Source: Citrobacter freundii ATCC 8090 = MTCC 1658 = NBRC 12681 (lineage in GTDB: Bacteria; Pseudomonadota; Gammaproteobacteria; Enterobacterales; Enterobacteriaceae). From it: a DNA stretch of 64,000 bases. The notes beneath the pieces are model-generated. The model ran no database searches and was not told the DNA's origin. It saw only the letters and a list, made by a program, of their open reading frames with translations. This document shows positions 49,562 to 58,268 of the stretch, piece after piece. How positions within the stretch are numbered: the stretch's first letter is position 1; each line of letters starts with the position of its first letter. The DNA lies in assembly GCF_011064845.1 (NCBI RefSeq), contig NZ_CP049015.1, positions 2,170,001 to 2,234,000 on the forward strand, written 5' to 3'. A program made the position numbers and the translations under genes.

Positions 49562-50374
49562 ATGAAAAAATCACTGACGTTACTCGCCGCAACAACCTTA
49601 AGCGCTCTGAGCTTCGCCTCCTGGGCAGACACTCTGACCGTTGGTGCATCTAACGTGCCGCACGCGGAGATCCTTGAACAGGCCAAACCGATTCTGGCGA
49701 AACAGGGGATCGATCTGGAGATTAAACCGTTCCAGGATTACATTCTGCCGAACACCGCGCTGGCTGGTCGTGAGATTGACGCTAACTACTTCCAGCATAT
49801 TCCGTACCTGAACAGTGTGATTAAAGATCATGCGGGCGATAAAACGTATGACTTCGTCAGCGCCGGAGCAATTCACATTGAGCCAATTGGTATCTATTCG
49901 AAAAAAGTGAAATCGCTTAAAGAACTACCGGAAGGCGGCAAAGTCATCATGCGCGATGCGGTATCTGAGGAAGGCCGTATTCTGTCGATTTTCGAAAAAG
50001 AGGGTGTTATTAAGCTGAAGCCGGGCGTGGATAAAGTAACCGCGCGCATTAGCGATATCGTCGAAAACCCGAAAAAGCTGAAGTTCCTGCCAAACGTGGA
50101 AGCCGCGCTGTTACCGCAGATGTATAACAACGACGAAGGCGATGCGGTGGTGATTAACGCCAACTACGCCATCGACGCCGGGCTGGATCCGGTGAAAGAT
50201 CCGATTGCCGTTGAAAGCGGTGAAAACAACCCGTACGCCAACATCATTACCGTGCATCGTGGCGACGAGAAGAAGAAGGATATCGTCGCATTGGTCGATG
50301 TCCTGCACTCCAAAGAAATCCAGGACTGGATCCGTACTAAATATAAAGGCGCGGTGATCCCGGTTAATAACTGA
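49562..50374 (+). CDS. MetQ/NlpA-family periplasmic binding protein without lipobox
   Basis: A 270-residue NlpA-family substrate-binding protein (LTVGASNVPHAEIL; FQDYILPNTALAGREIDANYFQHIPYL read in two parts). The signal peptide ends SFASWA before DTLTVG, with no Cys, so unlike MetQ it is predicted soluble rather than lipid-anchored. It is 22 bases after the permease gene. Ligand is probably methionine or a related compound; some NlpA relatives have been linked to iron, so this is not certain. Confidence 0.88.
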   Translation: MKKSLTLLAATTLSALSFASWADTLTVGASNVPHAEILEQAKPILAKQGIDLEIKPFQDYILPNTALAGREIDANYFQHIPYLNSVIKDHAGDKTYDFVSAGAIHIEPIGIYSKKVKSLKELPEGGKVIMRDAVSEEGRILSIFEKEGVIKLKPGVDKVTARISDIVENPKKLKFLPNVEAALLPQMYNNDEGDAVVINANYAIDAGLDPVKDPIAVESGENNPYANIITVHRGDEKKKDIVALVDVLHSKEIQDWIRTKYKGAVIPVNN

Positions 50375-50410
50375 TCCGCTTTTTGCTGAGTGGCGTATGA
50401 ACGGTAACGC

Positions 50411-50495
50411 ATCGATGCCGTCAACGTCCGGTGTGTTAACCATTTCAGAAACCTATAGTCATACAGGATGGACCGGAACGTTGACGTCAATCGAT
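50411..50495. repeat. Imperfect long inverted repeat after the binding-protein gene
   Basis: Left arm 50411-50432 (ATCGATGCCGTCAACGTCCGG) and right arm 50471-50495 (CCGGAACGTTGACGTCAATCGAT read in reverse) pair with a few mismatches around a loop of about 38 bases. It is neither REP nor a standard terminator; possibly a remnant of a mobile repeat or an mRNA-stabilising hairpin. Confidence 0.45.
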
Positions 50496-50558
50496 CCGGT
50501 TAACCATATGGCTGGATAGTTGTTCAAACATATGGCACATTGAAATAAAAGTTAAAAA

Positions 50559-50585
50559 GGGACTCCACCGGAGTCCCTGTTTTTA
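50559..50585. terminator. Bidirectional terminator
   Basis: GGGACTCC/GGAGTCCC with loop ACC, A-run on the left and TGTTTTT on the right. It ends the metNIQ-type operon and, on the minus strand, the effector/immunity module. Confidence 0.9.
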
Positions 50586-50999
50586 AACAATAAACTCTAT
50601 TAGCATAAAAGCCATCGCTAATACTAACTCAGCAAGCCATAGGGCTGCTTCTATTTTAAACCCGGTAGTCAAATGACCTGGAAGGTTTCTAATATAATTA
50701 TAAGATTCAATACTCATATCATGATTGATTACTCTATTATATGGGAATATAAGGCTCCCCATAATAAAATCTATTTTTGCGAAATATGCCGCAGGAGTGC
50801 CAATCAAACTCGCCCCTCTTGCCAGTCGTGCTGTTTGAGGAAGCAAACCAAATTTATTCTCATATGCTTTTGCAATTATCTTGTAATTATAACCATTAAT
50901 AACATAAGATATAAAGATTATTGCTAGCATTAAAAACATAAAACTTATTCCTATCAAACCTTGTAAATTAGCGTAATTTTCTATCAAATAACTTTTCAT
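50583..50999 (-). CDS. Small membrane protein, probable immunity protein
   Basis: A 138-residue protein with a strong hydrophobic span near residues 13-35 (LIGISFMFLMLAIIFISYVI) and another at the C-terminus (ALWLAELVLAMAFMLIEFIV). No known family is recognised. It begins inside the 3' end of the PAAR-like gene (32-base overlap), is AT-rich like it and is terminated with it. Membrane-embedded partners next to effectors with membrane-active domains are typical immunity proteins; that role is inferred from position and topology. Confidence 0.7.
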   Translation of the reverse strand: MKSYLIENYANLQGLIGISFMFLMLAIIFISYVINGYNYKIIAKAYENKFGLLPQTARLARGASLIGTPAAYFAKIDFIMGSLIFPYNRVINHDMSIESYNYIRNLPGHLTTGFKIEAALWLAELVLAMAFMLIEFIV

Positions 51000-52833
51000 A
51001 TATAAGGATTCCTGATTCTTCCATAAATGTCTCGGGCGAGTAGGTAAGCTTTTCTGGACTATTAATTATAATTTCCCCCACATACTCTCCTGCTTTTTCT
51101 CCATATTTTTCAGCACCTTTACCTGCTAAGATTCCAGCACCAGTGCCGATCGCTAAACATAATGCAGCACCAGCGCCTGCAAATTCTGCGCTAGCAAAAC
51201 CCATTGCCCACATGCAAACAGCTCTGGAAGCTGTGCCAGCAGCACCACTGGCAAACATACTTGCAGTTTGTTTACCACCAAACTTACTATATTCAGAGAT
51301 AGCGGCTTTTCTACATTCACTTTCACGGCCTTTTGCGCAAGCATCGTATACATTTGTAGTGTAACTAGCAAAATCGAGGCCGACACCAACATAACCTACG
51401 GTTTTCATTATTTTAAATAACTTTGCGGATTTTTCTATATAACTTGCATACCCTTCAATATCATTTATACCAGTTTGATCCCATTTATGTATAATTGATT
51501 TTGTTGATAGTCCTAGTGCCTGTTTTATATTATTATATTGTTTTAGATCTAATTGCTCTTTTGATAATCTATTCATAATAGCATCAAGCTCTTTAAACAA
51601 CCGCTTTCGCTGACCAAAAAATTCCTCACCAGAAATACGACCAGCATTTTCGCTATAAGTTCTTTGGTATAGACCCTGAATTTGATTTAATTTTTTATTA
51701 ATTTCTTTATAATAGTCTCCTCCTGCATCCTTTATATAACCCAAAATATCGCCACTTGTTCCTAGCGCATTACTGTATAAATTTGATGCGAATATATCTA
51801 CCGGGGTTCTGTTTTCAAATAGAATTTTAGCCTCTTCATTTGTTAATGGTGCTAAAGCCAGATCAATTTTATCTCTGGCAACTTTAATATGATTTATTTT
51901 ATCGGTATCAATTTTTTCAGGATCAGCAACAATCAATATTGAACCTGGTTTTTTTCCTCTTTCTGGATTTAGTTGGCGGTATAACTCTCTTACTCCCGAT
52001 GGTGGATTGACTATTAACTCACACTCATATTTCTTAGGTGATGTTTGATCTGGCACGACACAAAAACCGGGTTCAACCGATTGTCTTGCTTCAGAGGGGT
52101 GTTGATGCCGTACAGGTGGTGTCTCCGGTTTTGAATTACTGGTGTTATTTACTGACTGAAAACTGGACAAAAGATATTCATCATATCTGTATGTTAAATT
52201 AAAACGTGGTGTAAACCTGCAATGACATTTGCATGAACCTCTACTGTGTGCGGAACCTGCAAGGAGACATATTATTTCTGTTTCATAACCTGATAAATCT
52301 TTCCCCATCCTTGCGTAAGTATCAAATAAATGCCTGGAAATCCGTGTTCGAAAACCCGTGCTGAAATTTGAAGTTAAGAATTTATTGTCCTTATCTCCAG
52401 AAATGATTGTTTTTCGCCCTGATATTATACCTCCTGCAGAACCAATAAAATCATCATGTTCAAATCTTTCATTGAGGTCTCTAAGTGAATCATATGAACA
52501 TCTTTGTAAACCTGATTCCTCCTGCATTTTCCTCAGTCTCTCTGAGGCTGGTGTTATTTTTCGACCTTCATAATCGATGTCATCATCAAAGGTATTCTTG
52601 AAGGTATTTCTAATTAAATTTCTACCTGCCTCTATATATGAACCATTTGGTACGCCGCCTTCAATTTTATATCGTTGACCATCAAGGCCGCATATATATT
52701 CATCTCCTTCGCATGCTATGTTAATTCCTCTGATACGAGGGAGACCAGTATTTTCCAAAATATAACCACCGCAACTTGTTCTATCTCCAGGAGATAATAA
52801 AAAGCCTTGCTTATCTTCATCCCAGAAGTTCAT
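50968..52833 (-). CDS. PAAR-like protein with putative pore-forming C-terminus (candidate T6SS effector)
   Basis: A 621-residue protein of low GC. The first 80 residues look like a PAAR/PAAR-like domain (FLLSPGDRTSCGGYILE; INIACEGDEYICG; NGSYIEAGRN), the spike-tip module that loads cargo onto a VgrG. A mixed, Cys/His-containing middle region (CKCHCRF near residue 215) and a helical part (about 380-460) follow. The C-terminal 150 residues contain glycine/alanine-rich hydrophobic stretches (VGYVGVGLDFASY; MFASGAAGTASRAV; GAALCLAIGTGAGILAG), suggesting membrane insertion. No secretion signal peptide. The overlapping small membrane protein downstream supports an effector/immunity pair. The toxin activity is inferred, and no T6SS structural genes are in the window. 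Confidence 0.72.
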   Translation of the reverse strand: MNFWDEDKQGFLLSPGDRTSCGGYILENTGLPRIRGINIACEGDEYICGLDGQRYKIEGGVPNGSYIEAGRNLIRNTFKNTFDDDIDYEGRKITPASERLRKMQEESGLQRCSYDSLRDLNERFEHDDFIGSAGGIISGRKTIISGDKDNKFLTSNFSTGFRTRISRHLFDTYARMGKDLSGYETEIICLLAGSAHSRGSCKCHCRFTPRFNLTYRYDEYLLSSFQSVNNTSNSKPETPPVRHQHPSEARQSVEPGFCVVPDQTSPKKYECELIVNPPSGVRELYRQLNPERGKKPGSILIVADPEKIDTDKINHIKVARDKIDLALAPLTNEEAKILFENRTPVDIFASNLYSNALGTSGDILGYIKDAGGDYYKEINKKLNQIQGLYQRTYSENAGRISGEEFFGQRKRLFKELDAIMNRLSKEQLDLKQYNNIKQALGLSTKSIIHKWDQTGINDIEGYASYIEKSAKLFKIMKTVGYVGVGLDFASYTTNVYDACAKGRESECRKAAISEYSKFGGKQTASMFASGAAGTASRAVCMWAMGFASAEFAGAGAALCLAIGTGAGILAGKGAEKYGEKAGEYVGEIIINSPEKLTYSPETFMEESGILIYEKLFDRKLR

Positions 52834-52930
52834 AGATTAAGTCCCTATTTTAAATATCCAGACTAATGGGTATATGATATCAAACTATTTCACATTTAAT
52901 TAATGTGACTATGTTCTCAAATTACACAAA

Positions 52931-52964
52931 AAAACCTAAATTCCGCATGTGAAATTTAGGTTTT
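52931..52964 (-). terminator. Intrinsic terminator after a gene remnant
   Basis: A perfect 12-bp stem (AAAACCTAAATT with AATTTAGGTTTT) on the minus strand runs into a T tract. It lies 38 bases after the stop of the 57-codon open remnant at 53003-53176 and separates it from the effector gene's promoter. Confidence 0.8.
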
Positions 52965-53002
52965 AAATATTCAAGGGTTTATCTATTTATCGGATAAATG
53001 AA

Positions 53003-53176
53003 TTATAAAATTCGGCTTGTATCAATAATTAACTCTATTTCACCAACTCTGCCATTTGATACTGAATCGCCTAATGAATCATTATCAGCAACCAAACCGT
53101 AAGCGAAGACAGCATGTGATTTGTTCCTTACTTTATTAGTTTGTGCCAGAAAACCTCTTTTGACCCAACTTTGCCG
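53003..53176 (-). pseudogene. 3' remnant of an unidentified gene
   Basis: A 57-codon open stretch with no start codon ends in TAA and is followed by a good terminator. It encodes WVKRGFLAQTNKVRNKSHAV and later VGEIELIIDTSRIL, with codon use that looks protein-coding. The 5' side stops at a TGA at 53177 and runs into unrelated sequence, so the gene appears truncated by a past rearrangement. No family recognised; a lost VgrG/Hcp or related cargo gene is only a guess from its neighbour. Confidence 0.5.
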
Positions 53177-53229
53177 TCATTGAGTAACTTCTGTTGGAGT
53201 TATCTCTATAGCCAATGACTTTGAACGTC

Positions 53230-53267
53230 ATAGGCCGGATAAATCGCGTTAGCGTTGTCATCCGGCG
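53230..53267. repeat. REP element downstream of ttrA
   Basis: TAGGCCGGATAAATCGCG-TTAGCG-TTGTCATCCGGC has both REP half-cores (GCCGGAT and ATCCGGC). It begins the backbone-like composition on the ttr side of the AT-rich island. Confidence 0.8.
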
Positions 53268-53273
53268 CTAAAG

Positions 53274-56200
53274 TTATATACGCTCAATTCTCGCTGGCAA
53301 CCCCTGACGCACCGACGCACCCGACACCCAGTCAAGCCAGGTATTGGCAACCTGCCGGGTAGGATCCGCAAAGCCCAAATCATTGAGATTAATCCCTGAC
53401 TTTATCTGTGCATCAAATGCCATTGGCTTGCCGTCGAGCGTATGCTGAGCTGCGCCCATCTCTTTATGCCCGTAACCGTGTTCAATGGCGATGACACCCG
53501 GCATGACGCCATGCAGCAGACTTATCTGCGCTTGCGCCTGACCGCCAGGGGTGGTGATACGCACGATATCGCCGTGTGCTAAACCATACCGCTGACCATC
53601 CTGCGGATTGAGCGCCACCAGATTAACCGGTTTCAGATGATGAAGGCGCGGGATAACCGCCGTGGCGCTGGACATGGTATTGGATTTAAAGGAAATCAGT
53701 TTCAACGGCCACTCTTGTTCCGGGAACAACTCCTCGACCGCACGTCCATCAGACAGACGTGAAGGATACCAGGTCGGGCAGCCGCTGTAGCGCTCGCCGG
53801 TAATTGCATGACGGTGCGCGGCGACGTTCGCATTCCAGATTTGGAGCGGTTTTTCCCAGGCATTGCCGACGCGGTTATCAACTCGCCCGCTGATGTCCGG
53901 CGCAAAGCGCCCGCCGCGGGAGTAGATAAACGCAACTCGGCTGATTTCATCGGGTTTCAGCGTTTGGGTTATCACAGGCATGATCCGCTGTACTCCGGTC
54001 AGCGCTATGTCTTCCGGCTGTGCCTCTGCAACCGGGGCTTTGCCCATAAACGCAATATTGGCGGCGAGGCGCAGGTAGTAATCTTCCGCACGATTCAACG
54101 GATAGTGATTACCTTGCGGATCGGTAATCGCATTGTCGCCGAATCCGGGTAGCCCAATGCGCTTTGCCACTGCGATACAGAAAGATTCCATCGAGGCCGG
54201 TTGACCGTCAGCCGTGAGGCTGGTCGCAGGTCTGACGACAGGCCAACGCGCGGTGGTGGCTTTGCTGGCCACACCTGCCCACGGAGCGCTAAATCCCCAG
54301 CTTTCGAAGTTGTGGGTATCCGGCACGATGTAATCTGCCAGCGCCGTGGTTTCGTTCATAAAGGCGTCAATCGCGATAAACAGCGGCAAGCGAGCAGGAT
54401 CCTTGAGCTTTTCTTCCGCCACGCCACGTAATCCCGCAATGCCGTAAAACGGGTTGGTCATGTTTGAGATCCAGGCTTTCAGCGGATAAGGGTAACCTTC
54501 AAGCGCTGAGACGAGGAGTTCGGTAAGCTGACCTGCGACAAACGGATACCACGGGGCCTTAGCCGGGAAGGGGGATTGTCCGGCAGCTACCTTATTGCGG
54601 TACTCTTCGGAAGACTCATAAGCGGTTTTACTGCGCGCGATGCTTAACCCTTTCGGCTTTACCTTCCCGGCGAAGCTGTCCATGTTGTAGCGCGGACCGT
54701 CGGTGGCACCATTGAATTTGCCGCCACCAACAAACACACCGCCTTCAAGACTGAGGTTGCCAATCAGCGCATTGAGCATCATTACCGACCAGGCGTTATA
54801 AAATCCATTGCCTGCCATCATTCCGCCGTGCGTAATTACTGCCGCTTTACGTCCGTGGCGGGTGAATGCGTCGGCCAGAGCGCCAATGTCTGCTTCTGAC
54901 ACCCCACACTGCTGGCTGTACTGCGTTAGCGACAGTTTCTCTGCGGACTCTCGCAGACACTGGAAGCTGCTTTTTACCGTTACCGTCTGCCCGTCAGCCA
55001 GCGTCACCTCGCGGGTAACAAACAGTTGCGCACGCGGGCAACTGTTGGCGGCGACAATCTCACCGGCCTCGTTGACGACCACCGGCTCCTGGACGGCGTT
55101 TGTGCTCAGATGGGCGAGGGTCAGGTGTTGTCCGGCAAGCGTTGGAATTTCATCGGTAATCACAAGATGAGTGGCGTTAGTCCAGCTTTTTTCTCCTGCC
55201 TGCTGCATGGCCTGCACGCCGGGAATGGCGAGATAATCAGCGTTATAGCGTTGTTTATCGATAATCCAGCTTATCATCCCCATCGCCAGCGCGGAGTCGC
55301 TTCCCGGTCGTACGGGCTGCCAGTGGCCGCGATCGTCAGCCAGCACCGTGGTTAATGGCAGGGCGGGCGCTACCACAACATAGCGGAAGTCGTCACGTAA
55401 ACGGGCGCTGGCCAACTGGCGGGCCTGGCGCTTAAACGGGTTGCCGGATTGCGCCGGAGAGGTGCCCATAAACAGCGCGAATTCGACGTTATCCCAGTCG
55501 GGTTTCACGTGGGTATTTTTATCCAAATCGCCCATTAACGCGCCGGAACCGGCCCGATAGGCCAGACCGCAGTAAGCGCCATGAGCACCGAAATTTTTAC
55601 TGCCGAAACTGTTCAGTGCGAAGCGACGTAAAAAGGTATCACGTCCTTCATCGCTGGTATTAGTGACCAGCAGTTGATTGGATTTTGGGCCAAAACCGGG
55701 ATGTTTCGCATCAAGCGGTGTAGCGGGATCGTGGATGGCTCTCAGACCATCAACGTGGCCTTCACCAAACAGATCTCCGCCTTCCACCACCTCTTTGATC
55801 AGCTGTTCGAAGCTGATGCGCTGCCATTTTCCCTCACCGCGCTTACCGACGCGCTTCATGGGCTCCAGAATACGTAACGGGCTGTACAGACCTTCGAGTA
55901 AAGTTGCACCACGGGCGCAGGCGGTGGAACGTGCGTCAAGACCTGACTCCCCGGCCAACTGTTCCATTGCCGTGGTAAAGGGGACGGAGGCGTCTATATG
56001 GTGCTCGTGCGACAACGGATGATAAGGGTTGCCCGCAATGCGCAGCACCTTGCCTTGCTCAGTGTCAACGCGAACCCGCACGCCACACTGCGTCCAGCAA
56101 CCAAAACACTGTGTCATTGAGATCACCTGCTGCGGGTTTTGCTGCCAGTGCGGCCGGGCGTTGGCTTCAGGGATGAGCGCGTTTGCAAAGATGCGGTCAC

Positions 56201-56339
56201 GGGTAATTTTGCCCGAGGTTCCGTCCAGCAAACCGTCTATCGCGCGCTTTGCCACATCCCGATAACTCAGGCCAAAAGTCACCATGCCACCTACGGCAAG
56301 GCCCACTTTAAGCCACTGACGACGGGTTAAATTAGCCAT
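53274..56339 (-). CDS. ttrA: Tetrathionate reductase catalytic subunit TtrA
   Basis: A 1021-residue molybdopterin oxidoreductase of the DMSO-reductase superfamily reducing tetrathionate to thiosulfate. A Tat signal (TRRQWLKVGLAVGGMVTFG) directs export. The N-terminal [4Fe-4S] cysteines are in CFGCWTQCGVRV and a later Cys in ACARGATLLEG. The C-terminal molybdopterin-dinucleotide domain includes LNPQDGQRYGLAHGDIVRI. It overlaps ttrC by 8 bases and is the third gene of ttrBCA. Confidence 0.96.
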   Translation of the reverse strand: MANLTRRQWLKVGLAVGGMVTFGLSYRDVAKRAIDGLLDGTSGKITRDRIFANALIPEANARPHWQQNPQQVISMTQCFGCWTQCGVRVRVDTEQGKVLRIAGNPYHPLSHEHHIDASVPFTTAMEQLAGESGLDARSTACARGATLLEGLYSPLRILEPMKRVGKRGEGKWQRISFEQLIKEVVEGGDLFGEGHVDGLRAIHDPATPLDAKHPGFGPKSNQLLVTNTSDEGRDTFLRRFALNSFGSKNFGAHGAYCGLAYRAGSGALMGDLDKNTHVKPDWDNVEFALFMGTSPAQSGNPFKRQARQLASARLRDDFRYVVVAPALPLTTVLADDRGHWQPVRPGSDSALAMGMISWIIDKQRYNADYLAIPGVQAMQQAGEKSWTNATHLVITDEIPTLAGQHLTLAHLSTNAVQEPVVVNEAGEIVAANSCPRAQLFVTREVTLADGQTVTVKSSFQCLRESAEKLSLTQYSQQCGVSEADIGALADAFTRHGRKAAVITHGGMMAGNGFYNAWSVMMLNALIGNLSLEGGVFVGGGKFNGATDGPRYNMDSFAGKVKPKGLSIARSKTAYESSEEYRNKVAAGQSPFPAKAPWYPFVAGQLTELLVSALEGYPYPLKAWISNMTNPFYGIAGLRGVAEEKLKDPARLPLFIAIDAFMNETTALADYIVPDTHNFESWGFSAPWAGVASKATTARWPVVRPATSLTADGQPASMESFCIAVAKRIGLPGFGDNAITDPQGNHYPLNRAEDYYLRLAANIAFMGKAPVAEAQPEDIALTGVQRIMPVITQTLKPDEISRVAFIYSRGGRFAPDISGRVDNRVGNAWEKPLQIWNANVAAHRHAITGERYSGCPTWYPSRLSDGRAVEELFPEQEWPLKLISFKSNTMSSATAVIPRLHHLKPVNLVALNPQDGQRYGLAHGDIVRITTPGGQAQAQISLLHGVMPGVIAIEHGYGHKEMGAAQHTLDGKPMAFDAQIKSGINLNDLGFADPTRQVANTWLDWVSGASVRQGLPARIERI

Positions 56340-57354
56340 GTTGCATTCTCCTTGCGATCGCGTTCAGGGCTTCACGAACAATAATAATCAGTGCTATCCA
56401 CAGGCCGAAGGTACCCACAATGGCCAGCCAGCCATCGGTGCCGCCGGGCAGGGTGTAGGGATTAAACTGCGCGTTAAATTTCGGTATGGTTTGCACCTGG
56501 ATGAGTAACGTCCAGCGCATTAGCCAGCACAGCGCCATGGCGCTAAAAGCGAGTAATACGCGCAGCGGTAGCGACAAGGGGTAACGTACAACCAACCCGC
56601 AAAGAACAAGTGAAACAAGCCATAACGCAACCCAACCGATAGCGTAGTGTTGTGCTGAAGAAGCCACATCCAGCCATTGGCGGATAGCCGAACCGGAAAG
56701 CGTATTACCGCTCGCCCAGATCAACACCACGATAGCCAGTGCGATCAACGTGACCATTTGCCCCCACGCTAGCTTACGCGGCAGTACGTCCTTGTTATTT
56801 GTCGTGGCAATAAGCAGGGCAAGAAACGTTTGCAGCGCGCTGAGGAACATCGCAACCGGAAATGCGTAACTGAACCAGATGGGACGCGCCTGCACCACCG
56901 ACACTTCACGGCCGGTGTAAACCAGCAATCCGATGGCGGACAGTGCGCTACCAAGTGCTAACCATTTTGTGACGTTGTAACTTTTTAGCGTTAGCCGTTT
57001 AACGTGCTGCGCCAGAAACCACAGACCTAAAAAACCGGTAAACAGCGGTAAGAACAGTGCGCCCCACGGCATCCAGGACCACGGCGTCGGATACGCATAG
57101 AAATGCCAGACGCGGGCGGTTTGGTGTAGATCAGCGGTCAGCGCCAGCGGTGCGGTAATCGCGCAGGTCAGGGCGATTAACAGCGTCAGATTCTCCAGAT
57201 CTGCCGTTTCTTTTTTGCGCCAGTGGAGAACGCAGGCGAACAGTGCGGCGCAGGCGGCAATGCCGATGAAAAAGAAATATTGTACGGCCCAGGGTAACCA
57301 GCTTACGTCCTGGGGATGGGCCAGAACCTCGTCGATAATTAGTGAATGGTTCAT
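56332..57354 (-). CDS. ttrC: Tetrathionate reductase membrane subunit TtrC
   Basis: A 340-residue NrfD/PsrC-family quinol dehydrogenase anchor with about nine hydrophobic spans. It passes electrons from menaquinol to TtrB. GGAGG precedes the ATG, which directly follows the ttrB stop (no gap). Confidence 0.95.
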   Translation of the reverse strand: MNHSLIIDEVLAHPQDVSWLPWAVQYFFFIGIAACAALFACVLHWRKKETADLENLTLLIALTCAITAPLALTADLHQTARVWHFYAYPTPWSWMPWGALFLPLFTGFLGLWFLAQHVKRLTLKSYNVTKWLALGSALSAIGLLVYTGREVSVVQARPIWFSYAFPVAMFLSALQTFLALLIATTNNKDVLPRKLAWGQMVTLIALAIVVLIWASGNTLSGSAIRQWLDVASSAQHYAIGWVALWLVSLVLCGLVVRYPLSLPLRVLLAFSAMALCWLMRWTLLIQVQTIPKFNAQFNPYTLPGGTDGWLAIVGTFGLWIALIIIVREALNAIARRMQHG

Positions 57355-58089
57355 TTAAACCTCCTGCCAGAGAGCGGGTTGAGCACGTCCAATCAATGGG
57401 GTGACAAACGCCTCATCCAGTCCCAGATAGAACACGTGAGGAGACGTACCGCTTTCCGGCTTCAGGACTTTGATGGTGTCATGGTGTTCATGCAGCATTT
57501 GTGAAATGCGGCTGTGTGGATCTTTAATATCACCAATGATGCGCGCGCCGCCGACGCAGGATTCTACACAGGCCGGAAGCAGCCCCGCTTCGAGGCGGTG
57601 AACGCAGAAGGTACATTTATCGGCGGTTTGCGTTTCATGGTTGATGAATCGCGCATCATAAGGGCAGGCCTGCACGCAATAGGCGCAGCCAACGCAGCGT
57701 GTGTTGTCGACCACCACGATGCCGTCTTCGCGTTGGAAAGTGGCCTGTACCGGGCAAACGGGCACGCAAGGGGGATTATCACAATGGTTGCATAGTCGCG
57801 GCAGCAGGACGTTGGTGACGCTTTGCTGACCTTCAATCTGTACTTGATACTGGTTGACGAGGGTACGAAATTCGCCCTGTGGCGTCTGGTTTTCAATGGC
57901 GCAACTGACGGTACAGGCCTGGCAGCCAATACAGCGTCGCAGGTCAACCAGCATGGCGTAGCGATGCTGAAGTGAGCCTTCATGGCGTTCAGGCGAAAAG
58001 GGAAATTTCGCCTGAGCCAGCGGAACCAGTGATGCGCCAGCGGTCAGGACGCCCAGTTGCTGGAGAAACTGCCGTTTACTGCTGTCCAT
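57355..58089 (-). CDS. ttrB: Tetrathionate reductase iron-sulfur subunit TtrB
   Basis: A 244-residue four-cluster ferredoxin protein exported with TtrA. The Cys groups CIGCQACTVSC, CNHCDNPPCVPVC, CVGCAYCVQAC and CTFCVHRLEAGLLPACVESC are all present. The ATG at 58089 (MDSSKRQFLQQLG) has GGGAG upstream; 11 open codons before it are rejected. First gene of ttrBCA, divergent from ttrSR. Confidence 0.96.
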   Translation of the reverse strand: MDSSKRQFLQQLGVLTAGASLVPLAQAKFPFSPERHEGSLQHRYAMLVDLRRCIGCQACTVSCAIENQTPQGEFRTLVNQYQVQIEGQQSVTNVLLPRLCNHCDNPPCVPVCPVQATFQREDGIVVVDNTRCVGCAYCVQACPYDARFINHETQTADKCTFCVHRLEAGLLPACVESCVGGARIIGDIKDPHSRISQMLHEHHDTIKVLKPESGTSPHVFYLGLDEAFVTPLIGRAQPALWQEV

Positions 58090-58204
58090 ATTTTCTCCCG
58101 TCACGATGCAACAACGAAACATTGGTCACGCCGTTGATTTGCGTGTGATGAATAAAGAATCTCAATGATTTACAGTGTAAAAATCGTGACGGGGTATACT
58201 CTAT

Positions 58205-58218
58205 TGTGGTTAACCACA
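58205..58218. promoter_or_regulatory. Perfect palindrome in the ttrB-ttrS control region
   Basis: TGTGGTTAACCACA is fully palindromic and lies between the divergent ttrBCA and ttrSR genes, 116 bases before ttrB. It is a natural candidate for the TtrR operator; not tested. Confidence 0.55.
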
Positions 58219-58232
58219 TACCCGGCTTGTTG

Positions 58233-58246
58233 TTGATCTAAAACAA
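58233..58246. promoter_or_regulatory. FNR-like site in the ttr control region
   Basis: TTGATCTAAAACAA matches TTGAT-N4-ATCAA at 9 of 10 positions. Anaerobic FNR control of ttr is known in Salmonella. It lies 23 bases before the ttrS start, which is close, so it may serve ttrBCA from the other side. Confidence 0.6.
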
Positions 58247-58268
58247 CATAATTGACAGGGACAATTGA

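Noticed and set aside
50968..52833. Colicin or bacteriocin plasmid gene
   Set aside because: The N-terminus is PAAR-like rather than a colicin translocation domain, no lysis gene is present, and the surroundings are chromosomal backbone.
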